From UBA11612 sp965228575 (GTDB taxonomy: Bacteria; Pseudomonadota; Alphaproteobacteria; Rhodospirillales; Rhodospirillaceae), in NCBI GenBank assembly GCA_965228575.1, contig CBDDHW010000072.1:69169-133168 (forward strand): DNA of 64,000 nt, written 5' to 3'. The translations under genes were made by a program, and so were the position numbers. Under the pieces are notes generated by a model, which was given only the letters and a program-made list of their open reading frames with translations, was not told the origin of the DNA and searched no databases. Each line of letters starts with the position of its first letter. The stretch's first letter is position 1. Below, piece after piece: positions 18,083-27,138 of the stretch.

Positions 18083-19371
18083 AAATAACGATCATCAACA
18101 CAATGGACGTCCAAGGCGGCGCGGCGCGCGCGGCCTATCGTCTGCATAAGGGGCTGCATGGTATTGGCGCAAACAGCACGTATTTTGTCCGCGATCGCCG
18201 GCTCAACGAACCGACCGTCCGCCAGTTTGTTCCCGACCCCTCCGGAGACGCCGTTCAACTGCGCCAGGAGCGCAAGGCCGAATTGAAAGCCGCCTACGAT
18301 GTTTACAAAGACACCCGCAGCGGCGACATGGAGCAGTTTAGTCAGGAACGGGTCGACGGGGACGAAAATTTTTTCGTTCAACGTCCGCCGGCCGACGTTT
18401 TCAACCTTCACTGGGTTTCGGGTTTTGTCGATTACGAATTGTTCTTTACGAAACAACGCACACAAAGCCCGGTTGTTTGGACGCTGCACGACCTCAATCC
18501 CTTTACTGGCGGGTGCCATTACGATTTAGGTTGCGGCAAATACCTGGACCAGTGCGGCGCATGTCCACTGTTGGGGTCCGACCAAGACGATGATCTGACG
18601 CGGCGTATTTTCGAGTCAAAAAAGGAAATTTTCGACGCCTGGCCTGCGCACATGCTTCATATCGTCACCCCGAGCCAATGGCTGCGCGACGAAGCACGCT
18701 CCAGCGCGCTTTTCAAGAAATTTGACGCGACCTGTATCCCAAATAGCATTGAGACCGACGTCTTCAAGCCGACCGACAAAGAGCAAGCGCGTACGCTCCT
18801 TGGTTTGCCGCTCGACGCACGCATCATCTTATTTATGTCGCACCAGGTGAGTTTGGCCCGGAAGGGCTTCAAGGAACTCGTCCGCGCCCTCTCCCTAATG
18901 CCGGACACTGAAAACTTAGTCTTACTCGGTATTGGCGATAAAGCCGAGGCAACGATAGATGCGCCCTTTCAGGTATTTCAAATCGACTACATCAGCGGGG
19001 ATGATCAAGTAGCACTGATCTACAGCGCCGCAGACATTACTGCCGTCCCTTCTCAACAAGATAATCTTCCCAACACCATGGTGGAATCGCTCAGTTGCGG
19101 AACGCCTGTTGTTGGCTACCACGTCGGCGGTATACCGGACTTGGTCAAGGATGGAGAAACCGGGTTTTTAGCGCCGGCGGGAAACACGGCCGCCTTATCT
19201 GCAGCCTTTGTAGATGCGCTCTCCGACCTCGATCGGTTGCGCAGCTACGGCGCAAGCGGGCGGGAGCTCATTGAAAAAACCTGCGCGCCAAACGTCCAGG
19301 CTGCCGCGTATATGGACTTGTATCAACGTGTCATCGACACAGCGTCGAACGCCAACGCCAATTCACACTAA
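18079..19371 (+). CDS. Glycosyltransferase family 4 (GT-B)
   Basis: I chose the GTG at 18079, which overlaps the preceding stop (GTGA) and gives the usual opening V-K-I-T-I-I-N-T. The 430-residue protein has a Cys-containing insert near 155-175, then the GT4 domain with V-T-P-S-Q-W, P-N-S-I-E-T-D-V-F and the C-terminal donor motif P-S-Q-Q-D-N-L-P-N-T-M-V-E-S-L-S-C-G-T-P-V-V (EX7E type). It is probably a cytoplasmic retaining transferase for a surface glycan. It converges with and overlaps the next gene's end by four bases. Confidence 0.9.
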   Translation: MKITIINTMDVQGGAARAAYRLHKGLHGIGANSTYFVRDRRLNEPTVRQFVPDPSGDAVQLRQERKAELKAAYDVYKDTRSGDMEQFSQERVDGDENFFVQRPPADVFNLHWVSGFVDYELFFTKQRTQSPVVWTLHDLNPFTGGCHYDLGCGKYLDQCGACPLLGSDQDDDLTRRIFESKKEIFDAWPAHMLHIVTPSQWLRDEARSSALFKKFDATCIPNSIETDVFKPTDKEQARTLLGLPLDARIILFMSHQVSLARKGFKELVRALSLMPDTENLVLLGIGDKAEATIDAPFQVFQIDYISGDDQVALIYSAADITAVPSQQDNLPNTMVESLSCGTPVVGYHVGGIPDLVKDGETGFLAPAGNTAALSAAFVDALSDLDRLRSYGASGRELIEKTCAPNVQAAAYMDLYQRVIDTASNANANSH

Positions 19372-20180
19372 GACTTCTTTTTCCTGAAAACTGTCAGCCC
19401 TTCGGCGTCGCGACTCAACAGCGCGGTGTAAGCATTGGCCATGTGTTCTGCTTGTGGTTTTGGCGCTGAATAAAACGCAAGAGCGCGGTCGGACATGCGC
19501 TTCTGGAAATCCGCCTCGGCGGCCGGTGTGCGCTCGCGTTTTTCGTTCACAAATTCGATGTACTCCATCACTTCTTCATGAATGATTGACACCATATCCT
19601 GCTCGATTAAAAACCCTTCGGACCGTAACAAGAAACGAATTAACGTCGGTGTATAGACGTTGATATGTCCATAACTCAAACAGTGCTCATATTTCTCGTC
19701 AATACCATCGTGGTAGTCGAGCGGCACCTCAAGAATACAATGCGGTGCTATCCGGCGGATTTCCCTCAGTAGGGTGCGCTCGAATTCGACGTGCTCAAGA
19801 ACGTGGCAAAGCACAACAGCGTCAAACGAATCATCTTCGTAAGGAATTCTGTATCCATCAAATCGTTCCACAGTCTTCACTGCCGGGATGTTTCGCGATT
19901 TGATAACCTCCACACCAGAGCTCGCGATCTCTAGAGCGTGCAACTCTTCGCCAAATCCACTGTTGCTTAGGTGCATCAGAACGCTGCCCTCACCGGCGCC
20001 AACCTCTAGAACTTTTTTCGGTTTAAACCCGGCACGGTTGCAGACTTCGATAAGGTTCTTTGCTTTGTACTTCGCGCCAAGATCGCGCCAGGGACTGACA
20101 CCAGAATAATTCTCATCGTAGTCCGCATTAATCGTACTTTGTACGACCACCTGTGCTTCAGATTGAGGTTCGCTGCTCAT
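19368..20180 (-). CDS. Class I SAM-dependent methyltransferase
   Basis: The 270-residue protein has motif I V-L-E-V-G-A-G-E-G-S near 55-64 and D-A-V-V-L-C-H-V-L-E-H-V-E near 119-131, the pattern of Methyltransf_11-type enzymes acting on small molecules. It is transcribed toward the GT4 gene with a four-base overlap of stop codons. About 180 bases, likely holding promoters, separate it from the divergent glycosyltransferase. Confidence 0.8.
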   Translation of the reverse strand: MSSEPQSEAQVVVQSTINADYDENYSGVSPWRDLGAKYKAKNLIEVCNRAGFKPKKVLEVGAGEGSVLMHLSNSGFGEELHALEIASSGVEVIKSRNIPAVKTVERFDGYRIPYEDDSFDAVVLCHVLEHVEFERTLLREIRRIAPHCILEVPLDYHDGIDEKYEHCLSYGHINVYTPTLIRFLLRSEGFLIEQDMVSIIHEEVMEYIEFVNEKRERTPAAEADFQKRMSDRALAFYSAPKPQAEHMANAYTALLSRDAEGLTVFRKKKS

Positions 20181-20357
20181 AGGTCGGGTTTTCCCATGCG
20201 AGGTGGAAAGGTTGCCATCAGCTATACTGTCTCACCCAAGGGTTTCGGATTCCTTTATCGCCAGACCGCCCCGCTCGCGGGTTGTCGCGGTGCCTAAGGT
20301 CAGGCATACACTACCATCCTACGAGGTATCACAATATGCCTTGCGGCGGAGCAGAGT

Positions 20358-21449
20358 ATGCGATTTTTGCAAATCAACACATACTACCCAGCCTATTTGC
20401 ACGATTTTTACGCTGCGCGCCCGCACCTTCTCTCAGCCGACTATCAAACGCAAATCGATGCGCTGCTGGATGATGGGTTTTCGGACTCTCATATTTTCTC
20501 CCGTACGTTAGCTGGACACGGGTTTGAGACCTTCCAGGTGGCAATTAACAACCCTGTATCGCAAAATGCATGGCTCGCCTCGCAGGGGCTGCAACCCCGC
20601 CCTGACTCTCAACACATCCTTACAACGCTGCAACAAATCGAAGCCTTTGCACCAGACGTTGTTTATACAACTGATGTCGTGACGTTGAGTTCTTCGTTGC
20701 TTCAGCAACTCGCGAAGCGACCGCCGGTCGTTGCAGGGTGGCGCGGATACCCAATCCCGGAAACAGCCGATCTCTCTGCTTATGATTTAATTTTGACGAG
20801 CTTTGATCGCATTTTCGATGAAGCTAAGGCGCGGGGCGCTAAAGACGTTGAGCGGTTTCATCCGGGATTTCCTGAAAGTATTCAAGTTCTCGATAAACCC
20901 CGGGAGTTTGAATGGGACGTCGTGTTTTCCGGCTCGGTCACGCCAGAGCACGGACGCCGCATTGCCTTGCTCAATTTGCTGGCTGAAATTAGCCGCGACC
21001 CCGCATCGGTGTTTTCTTTCGGCATCTTCATGCCCGATGCAAGCGCTTTGTCGCCCCTGGTGCAAAGCCTTAACCAACCTGCGCGCTGGGCACACGATAT
21101 GCTGCGGCTACTACGCAGATCTAAGATCGTTGTGAATATCGATATCGACGCATTTGGTGCTCAGCCGCCGAATATGAGGCTGATCGAAGCCACGGGCGCA
21201 GGCGCCTTTCTCCTGACGCCCTACCACCCGGAGTTAAAGAATTTTTTTGAGCCCGGCGTTGAGGTTGAGACTTTTCGAAACGAGAATGAACTGGTATCGA
21301 AGATTCAATATTACCTTGCGGATGCGGATGCCCGCGAGCAAATCGCCAAAAAGGGTCAGGACCGGTGCCTGCAAGATCACAGTCACAAGGCACGAACAAC
21401 ATGGATCGCCGATATCTTTAAAAAAGCCATAGCGGCGCGCTCAAATTAA
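20358..21449 (+). CDS. CgeB-like glycosyltransferase (GT-B, group 1)
   Basis: The 363-residue protein begins M-R-F-L-Q-I-N-T-Y-Y-P, has a mid segment D-V-V-F-S-G-S-V near 193-200, and a C-terminal donor domain with N-M-R-L-I-E-A-T-G-A-G-A-F-L-L and F-F-E-P-G-V-E-V, as in CgeB/DUF3880-type transferases of spore and cell-surface maturation. No membrane segment is present. The role within a surface glycan is inferred from neighbours. Confidence 0.8.
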   Translation: MRFLQINTYYPAYLHDFYAARPHLLSADYQTQIDALLDDGFSDSHIFSRTLAGHGFETFQVAINNPVSQNAWLASQGLQPRPDSQHILTTLQQIEAFAPDVVYTTDVVTLSSSLLQQLAKRPPVVAGWRGYPIPETADLSAYDLILTSFDRIFDEAKARGAKDVERFHPGFPESIQVLDKPREFEWDVVFSGSVTPEHGRRIALLNLLAEISRDPASVFSFGIFMPDASALSPLVQSLNQPARWAHDMLRLLRRSKIVVNIDIDAFGAQPPNMRLIEATGAGAFLLTPYHPELKNFFEPGVEVETFRNENELVSKIQYYLADADAREQIAKKGQDRCLQDHSHKARTTWIADIFKKAIAARSN

Positions 21450-21490
21450 TCGACATTGCGCACACCAATATTGAGAGAACATCAGACGTT

Positions 21491-22651
21491 ATGAAACCCA
21501 CAAACAGTACGTTCTCAGCGTCTGGCACGACGATATTCGAGGTGAACTCTCGCCTAGCGATCAAGCACGGGTCCATAAACCTCGGACAAGGCTTTCCTGA
21601 CGATAAGGGTCCTGACGATATCCGAGCCAAAGCCGCCGAGTTCCTGGAAGACATCCCGAATCAGTATCCTCCGCTCATGGGCATTCCTGAACTCCGCCAA
21701 GCTGTCGCGGCGCACGACAAACGGTTTTACAATTTGGATCTCGACTTCGAACGCAGCGTGCTTATTACCGTCGGCGCAACCGAGGCGCTTGCCAGTTGTC
21801 TCTTTGGGCTGATCGAGCCCGGCGATGAAGTGGTCGTCTTAGAACCATACTACGATAGCTACCTCCCCATCATACGCCGCGCCGGTGGCACTCCGCGCCT
21901 TGTTCGCCTTCAAGCACCAGACTGGGCATTACCGAAAGACGAAATCGCAAAAGCCTTCTCAGATAAAACCAAACTGATCCTGCTCAATTCACCTATGAAC
22001 CCAATCGGCAAGGTTTTCACAAAGGAAGAGTTATCATTTATCGCCGACCTCCTGACCCAACACGACGCGTATGCCGTGTGTGATGAGGTTTACGAGCACT
22101 TGATCTTCGACGACCTGCTGCACACCCCCCTTATCTCTCTTCCGGGGATGTCCAATCGGTGCTTACGCATTGGCTCGGCGGGAAAGACGTTCTCTCTGAC
22201 CGGCTGGAAGATCGGATACATCGTCGCCGATCCGGACCTTCTCAAACCCGTCATAAAGGCCCACCAGTTCATAACATTCACCGTCGCCCCTAATCTGCAG
22301 CGCGCGGTTGCCTACGGACTTGCGAAGCCCGATGACTATTTCCAGTCTCTTGCCCAAGACCTGCAGGAGAAACGCGATTTTCTCTCGGAGACATTAGCGG
22401 CGGCTGGGTTTTCGGTGTTGCCCTGCTCAGGTGCATATTTCATTACAACCGATATATCCAAATTGGCCTTCGACGGAAGCGATGCGGACTTCTGCAATGA
22501 CATTACCGTTAACGCGGGTGTAACAGCTATTCCGCTAAGCGCGTTCTATGAAAACGCACCGCCTACAAACCTAGTCAGATTCGCGTTTTGCAAAAACTTG
22601 AACCTTTTAAAACGCGCTGGTGATCAACTTACCGCTTATCTAAAAAAATAA
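21491..22651 (+). CDS. PLP-dependent aminotransferase, class I/II
   Basis: The 386-residue fold-type I aminotransferase carries N-S-P-M-N-P-I-G near 172-179, D-E-V-Y-E-H near 198, and S-A-G-K-T-F-S-L-T-G-W-K-I-G-Y near 230 with the PLP-binding Lys. The opening N-L-G-Q-G-F-P-D is typical of the YbdL/kynurenine-methionine aminotransferase group. It probably transaminates aromatic or sulfur amino acids with a keto acid. It is 41 bases after the glycosyltransferase but belongs functionally to metabolism. Exact substrate unknown. Confidence 0.88.
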   Translation: MKPTNSTFSASGTTIFEVNSRLAIKHGSINLGQGFPDDKGPDDIRAKAAEFLEDIPNQYPPLMGIPELRQAVAAHDKRFYNLDLDFERSVLITVGATEALASCLFGLIEPGDEVVVLEPYYDSYLPIIRRAGGTPRLVRLQAPDWALPKDEIAKAFSDKTKLILLNSPMNPIGKVFTKEELSFIADLLTQHDAYAVCDEVYEHLIFDDLLHTPLISLPGMSNRCLRIGSAGKTFSLTGWKIGYIVADPDLLKPVIKAHQFITFTVAPNLQRAVAYGLAKPDDYFQSLAQDLQEKRDFLSETLAAAGFSVLPCSGAYFITTDISKLAFDGSDADFCNDITVNAGVTAIPLSAFYENAPPTNLVRFAFCKNLNLLKRAGDQLTAYLKK

Positions 22652-22677
22652 AACACCACTGCTGTTCGCACCCTAGA

Positions 22678-24432
22678 TTACCGTTGGGTGTCTATGGGGC
22701 CTTCAAGCTGAGTCTCTCGAAACGGTAGCGCCGGGATAAACATCGCGATCGCAAAAGCGGCAAGGATGATCCACAATCCAACTCTAAAAAGCTCGGCGAT
22801 TGAGTTTGAGAACGCCACTTTGAGCCCCCGCTCTGTCGCGACAGTCAATTCTTGAACCGGTGACATGATGGATTGGCGAATGGCGGGTAACCGATCGAGC
22901 AATTGGTTCGGTCGAGACGTTTCCTCAAGAAGCGGGGCCTTGAGGGTCGCCGGAAATGTTGGGTCCTCAAGCACTTTTGCGATCGCCGCCTCGTCCCCGC
23001 TGTAAGCCCGCGCGATGAGGTCATATCTCGTCTTAAGTGCTGTTTCTATTTTTACCTGGATGCTGTCCGGGGTCATAGCCAAGGCCTGGGCTTCGCTGAG
23101 ATCGAAACGATCAATCTGTGCGCCGGGGACATGAGGAACATAATCGGGCAAGCTAAGATTCAGATTGTGTGTGAGTAGCGTTCCAAATATCGCAACCCCT
23201 ACAAGGGACCCAATTTGACGGAAAAACTGGCTGGAACTGGTTGCAACCCCGAGCACGGCTGCCGGAATCGCGTTTTGAATAGCGATATTAAAAATGCTCT
23301 GCGCGGGCCCGAGCGCAAGACCCATAAGAAAGACACGCCAACTAAGATCAAACGACGATGACTGTGGGCCTATGTCGGACAACAAGACCATGCTCAGGAT
23401 CAAAAGCGCCATACCGCCCATTACGTAGGACTTGTAAACACCGGTTCGGGTCACCAGAACACCGCAGACCGCTGCGCTAATGATCATGCCGAACAGCAGC
23501 GGCATGAGAGCGATCCCACTTTGCGTGGCGTCTACACCCAAGACCAATTGCATAAACAGGGGCAGAAACATCACGACCCCGAGGAATGCCATGCCTGTTA
23601 AAAAGCCCGTGAGATTGCATGTGCTAAAAACGCGATTGCGAAACAATGAAAGCGGCAAGATCGGATCTTTCACATTGAATTGAATCACGACGAATACGAT
23701 CAACGCCATGAACGCGAGAACAAAGAGCGATAGTATTTGAAGAGAGCTCCATGGGTACGCATGCCCGGCCCACGTGAGAGCGAGAAGAAAGGGAACGAGA
23801 GCTAAAATAAAAAACGCCGCGCCGAAAAAATCGATCTGCCCATCTGCCTTTGGCGGGATAAACGGCATCCTCAATACGATGAGGAGTAGTGACGCCAGTC
23901 CAAGGGGCACATTCACAAGAAAGCCCCAACGCCACCCAGCAATCTCCCGACCAAGGACGTGTGCTGTTCCATGGTCGGTGAAAAACCCTCCAATCAATGG
24001 TCCTAAGGCGCTGGCTAAACCAAACATAGCCCCAAACAGGCCGGCAAATTTTGCACGTTCTCTTGGCGGATAAAGATCGGCAATCACCGTAAATGCCGAA
24101 CTAAACAACGCAGCGCCGCCCAGACCCTGAACGGCCCGCGCAACAATCAACTGCGTCATACCGTTCCCAAAGCCCGGAAGGGGACCGAACTCGCCGCTGA
24201 GACCGCACAACACCGAACCGAAAAGGAATATGATAATTCCGATGATGAGAATGCGCCGGCGGCCATACAGATCACTAAGTTTTCCATAGATCGGCACCAT
24301 CACTGTCGAGGTCAACATGTACCCCGTGGTCACCCAGGCGTAATATTCTAGGCCGCGCAGCTGCTCGACAATCCGTGGCATCGCCGTCGCCACAATCGTT
24401 TGATCCAAGGCAGTAAGGAAAAACACCACCAT
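22678..24432 (-). CDS. MFS drug efflux transporter, DHA2 (EmrB/QacA) family
   Basis: The protein has about 14 hydrophobic segments, motif D1-like A-L-D-Q-T-I-V-A-T-A near the start, and the MFS loop G-K-L-S-D-L-Y-G-R-R-R. The last 130 residues include a long periplasmic-type loop before the final helix. ATG 24432 starts in the middle of helix 1. The frame stays open 21 codons further to 24495 and encodes the usual T-P-A-E-K-H-L-T-I-A-A-L lead-in, with no ATG/GTG/TTG there, so initiation at an ATT (24493-24495, AGGA nine bases upstream) is possible. It is an inner-membrane proton-driven exporter; the substrate is unknown. Confidence 0.92.
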   Translation of the reverse strand: MVVFFLTALDQTIVATAMPRIVEQLRGLEYYAWVTTGYMLTSTVMVPIYGKLSDLYGRRRILIIGIIIFLFGSVLCGLSGEFGPLPGFGNGMTQLIVARAVQGLGGAALFSSAFTVIADLYPPRERAKFAGLFGAMFGLASALGPLIGGFFTDHGTAHVLGREIAGWRWGFLVNVPLGLASLLLIVLRMPFIPPKADGQIDFFGAAFFILALVPFLLALTWAGHAYPWSSLQILSLFVLAFMALIVFVVIQFNVKDPILPLSLFRNRVFSTCNLTGFLTGMAFLGVVMFLPLFMQLVLGVDATQSGIALMPLLFGMIISAAVCGVLVTRTGVYKSYVMGGMALLILSMVLLSDIGPQSSSFDLSWRVFLMGLALGPAQSIFNIAIQNAIPAAVLGVATSSSQFFRQIGSLVGVAIFGTLLTHNLNLSLPDYVPHVPGAQIDRFDLSEAQALAMTPDSIQVKIETALKTRYDLIARAYSGDEAAIAKVLEDPTFPATLKAPLLEETSRPNQLLDRLPAIRQSIMSPVQELTVATERGLKVAFSNSIAELFRVGLWIILAAFAIAMFIPALPFRETQLEGPIDTQR

Positions 24433-24622
24433 GAGCGCTGCAATGGTCAGGTGTTTTTCGGCGGGCGTGAAAATCGGTGCGTCTTTAGGAGTAATGAGAT
24501 TTCATCCTGAATCGCGATATTCTGCTTTCTTCTATACGTTCGCCCTATTCCATCAAGATCGCGAACGCAAGCGCGTCCTTGAACATTGACACGGCGCGCT
24601 TTTTGATCGACCACCCAAACCT

Positions 24623-25684
24623 ATGATCAACACCAACAAGAACACCTTGACCACGCCAGACGATCTCCACGCCGCCGGATTAATCGCCGCGCCCGATGTC
24701 GCGTCTTTGAAGCCCGTCGCAGACCGCTACGCCACCGCCATCCCGCCCTCCGTGCTTGCGGCGATGCGAGCGGCGTCAGACCCCGATGTCATCGCGCGGC
24801 AATTCGTCCCCTCGCCGGCGGAATTGACGACCTTACGGGAAGAAATGACCGATCCAATCGGCGATAAAACTCATAGCCCGGTGAAGGGCCTCGTTCACCG
24901 GTATCCGGATCGCGTTTTGCTGATGCCGACTCTAACTTGCCCCGTCTATTGCCGGTTTTGTTTCCGCCGCGAAGTGGTTGGAGCAAATGGCGGTACTTTG
25001 ACCGGTGCACAGCTCGATCAAGCTCTCGACTACATTAAAAGATCACCGAAAATCTGGGAGGTCATTCTTACCGGCGGCGACCCGCTCATTTTGTCGCCGC
25101 GTCGTTTGCAAAATATCTTATGCGCGCTTGACGATATTTCGCATGTCAAAATTATCCGCATTCACACACGCGTTCCGATCGCTACGCCAGATCGCGTCAC
25201 CGCTGACCTTATTGCTGCACTCAAGAAAATATCCAAACCGGTCTACGTGGCCATTCATTGCAACCACGCAGATGAACTCACACAGGGCGCGCGCGAGGCA
25301 TGCGCTCTGTTTGTTGATGCGGGAATCCCTCTCCTCTCGCAAACAGTGTTGCTCAAAGGAATTAATGATTCCGTCGAAGCACTTGAAACACTCATGCGCA
25401 CTTTGGTTACGCTTCGCGTGAAACCTTACTACCTTCACCAACTGGACTTCGCACCGGGAACAAGTCATTTCCGCGTGCCCATCGAAAAAGGTCAGAGCCT
25501 TGTAAAGCATTTAAGAGGGCGGCTGTCCGGATTGGCTCAACCCACCTATATGCTCGATATTCCGGGGGGCGCAGGAAAGGTCCCTCTCACACCCATTTAC
25601 GCGAGCAATGACGCCAATACTCCGATTTCCATTGAAAGCCCTGACGGTGAATTTCATACATATTCACCTCCCACGCGAGCGTGA
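24623..25684 (+). CDS. Lysine 2,3-aminomutase-like radical SAM protein (KamA/EpmB family)
   Basis: The 353-residue protein has the radical SAM triad C106-x3-C110-x2-C113 (C-P-V-Y-C-R-F-C), T-G-G-D-P-L for SAM binding near 154, and P-G-G-A-G-K near 315 carrying the PLP-binding Lys. The absence of the longer C-terminal extension places it with EpmB/short KamA proteins. These convert L-alpha-lysine to beta-lysine, in many bacteria to modify elongation factor P. Neither efp nor epmA is adjacent, so its role is open. Confidence 0.88.
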   Translation: MINTNKNTLTTPDDLHAAGLIAAPDVASLKPVADRYATAIPPSVLAAMRAASDPDVIARQFVPSPAELTTLREEMTDPIGDKTHSPVKGLVHRYPDRVLLMPTLTCPVYCRFCFRREVVGANGGTLTGAQLDQALDYIKRSPKIWEVILTGGDPLILSPRRLQNILCALDDISHVKIIRIHTRVPIATPDRVTADLIAALKKISKPVYVAIHCNHADELTQGAREACALFVDAGIPLLSQTVLLKGINDSVEALETLMRTLVTLRVKPYYLHQLDFAPGTSHFRVPIEKGQSLVKHLRGRLSGLAQPTYMLDIPGGAGKVPLTPIYASNDANTPISIESPDGEFHTYSPPTRA

Positions 25685-25753
25685 TCAGACCAAAGATTGC
25701 CCGAGCTTGTCAGCACTCTATACTGAGGGCGGGATTTAGTTTGGGGGTATTTC

Positions 25754-27133
25754 ATGGAACTCGAAGCGACACTGCAATCCATCAGTGATTTTCTCTGGGG
25801 GCCGATCACGATGGTGGCGATTCTCGGCACCGGGCTTTATCTCTCTGTCGGACTGCGGGGCATGCCCATCCGCCGGATTCCCGAATCCTTCAAGTTAATG
25901 GTCAGTCCGGCCGCCCGTGGCAAAGCTTCGGGCGACGGTGAAATCACGCCCTTTGCCGCGCTCATGACCGCGCTCAGCGCCACCGTGGGTGTGGGTAATA
26001 TCGCTGGGGTTGCGACAGCAATACATCTGGGTGGACCCGGTGCTCTATTTTGGATGTGGATGACCGCACTCGTCGGCATGGCCACCAAGTATTCCGAGGT
26101 TTTGTTGGCGGTGACCTACCGCGAAGTTTCCCCGCGCGGGCACTTTCTCGGCGGTCCCATGTATTACATCAAAAACGGGCTTGGATCGAAATGGGCTTGG
26201 CTTGGCATGCTATTCGCCTTTTTTGCCACGCCAACCGCCATCAGCATCGGTAACCTCGTTCAAACCAATACCATCGCTGACGCATTAAATGCCGAGTTCG
26301 ATGTCCCAACTTGGATAACCGCCGTTATCCTGACCATTCTTGTTTTTGCCGTCATTGTCGGCGGCATTAGAAGAATTGCGAATTTCTCGAGCACGCTTAT
26401 TCCGTTTATGATCGTCGTTTATTTTCTGGGCGGCATAATATTGCTGGTGACCCATGCATCAGAAATTCCAGGGGCAATCGATCTTATTTTTACGTCGGCC
26501 TTTAACGGCACAGCCGCCACTGGTGGATTCGCAGGCGCTGCGGTCGCCGCTGCAATTAGATTTGGCGTCGCACGCGGAATTTTTTCCAACGAAGCGGGCC
26601 TGGGAACAGCTGGGATCGCGCAAGCAGCCGCCCGCAGTGACGACCCTGTGAAAAACGGTGCAATTGGCATGCTCGGCACGTTTATCGACTCTCTTGTGGT
26701 TAATTCGATGACGGGTATAGCGATTATTGTGACCGGCGCATGGATGTCCGGAGAAACGGGCGCGCCGCTCACAGCGTTGGCCTACAGCGCAGGCTTACCC
26801 GGCATCGGCGGTGTGGTTGTCTCGGTTAGCGTAGTTTTCTTCGCGTTTACCACCATATTGGGGTGGTGCATTTACGGGGAGAGGTGCGCAGCTTACCTCT
26901 TTGGAGATCGGGTTATTATCCCCTACCGTTATCTTTGGGCGTTGGTCATTCCCGTCGGCGCCCTCACGGAGTTGAACGTCGTTTGGATCATTGCCGATAT
27001 CATGAACGTCCTCATGGCGTTTCCAAACCTCATCGCTCTCATCCTTTTAAGTCCGGTTGTCTTTAAACTGACGCGGGATCGATTTAAGGGAGGTCAAACG
27101 CTTTTGAAAAAACCCAATCCGGCGGCGGAGTAA
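25754..27133 (+). CDS. Alanine/glycine:cation symporter (AGCS family)
   Basis: The 459-residue membrane protein has about 11 hydrophobic segments and the AGCS signatures G-P-G-A-L-F-W-M-W near 96-104, F-S-N-E-A-G-L-G near 277-284, and G-E-R-C-A-A-Y near 376. It imports alanine or glycine with Na+ or H+ across the inner membrane. A ribosome binding site-like GGGGG precedes the ATG. It ends five bases before the sulfide:quinone oxidoreductase gene, suggesting co-transcription. Confidence 0.92.
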   Translation: MELEATLQSISDFLWGPITMVAILGTGLYLSVGLRGMPIRRIPESFKLMVSPAARGKASGDGEITPFAALMTALSATVGVGNIAGVATAIHLGGPGALFWMWMTALVGMATKYSEVLLAVTYREVSPRGHFLGGPMYYIKNGLGSKWAWLGMLFAFFATPTAISIGNLVQTNTIADALNAEFDVPTWITAVILTILVFAVIVGGIRRIANFSSTLIPFMIVVYFLGGIILLVTHASEIPGAIDLIFTSAFNGTAATGGFAGAAVAAAIRFGVARGIFSNEAGLGTAGIAQAAARSDDPVKNGAIGMLGTFIDSLVVNSMTGIAIIVTGAWMSGETGAPLTALAYSAGLPGIGGVVVSVSVVFFAFTTILGWCIYGERCAAYLFGDRVIIPYRYLWALVIPVGALTELNVVWIIADIMNVLMAFPNLIALILLSPVVFKLTRDRFKGGQTLLKKPNPAAE

Positions 27134-27138
27134 AGACC

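Noticed and set aside
22669..22690. CACCC/GGGTG hairpin between the convergent aminotransferase and MFS genes
   Set aside because: Short stem, 12-base loop, no T tract; may be chance.
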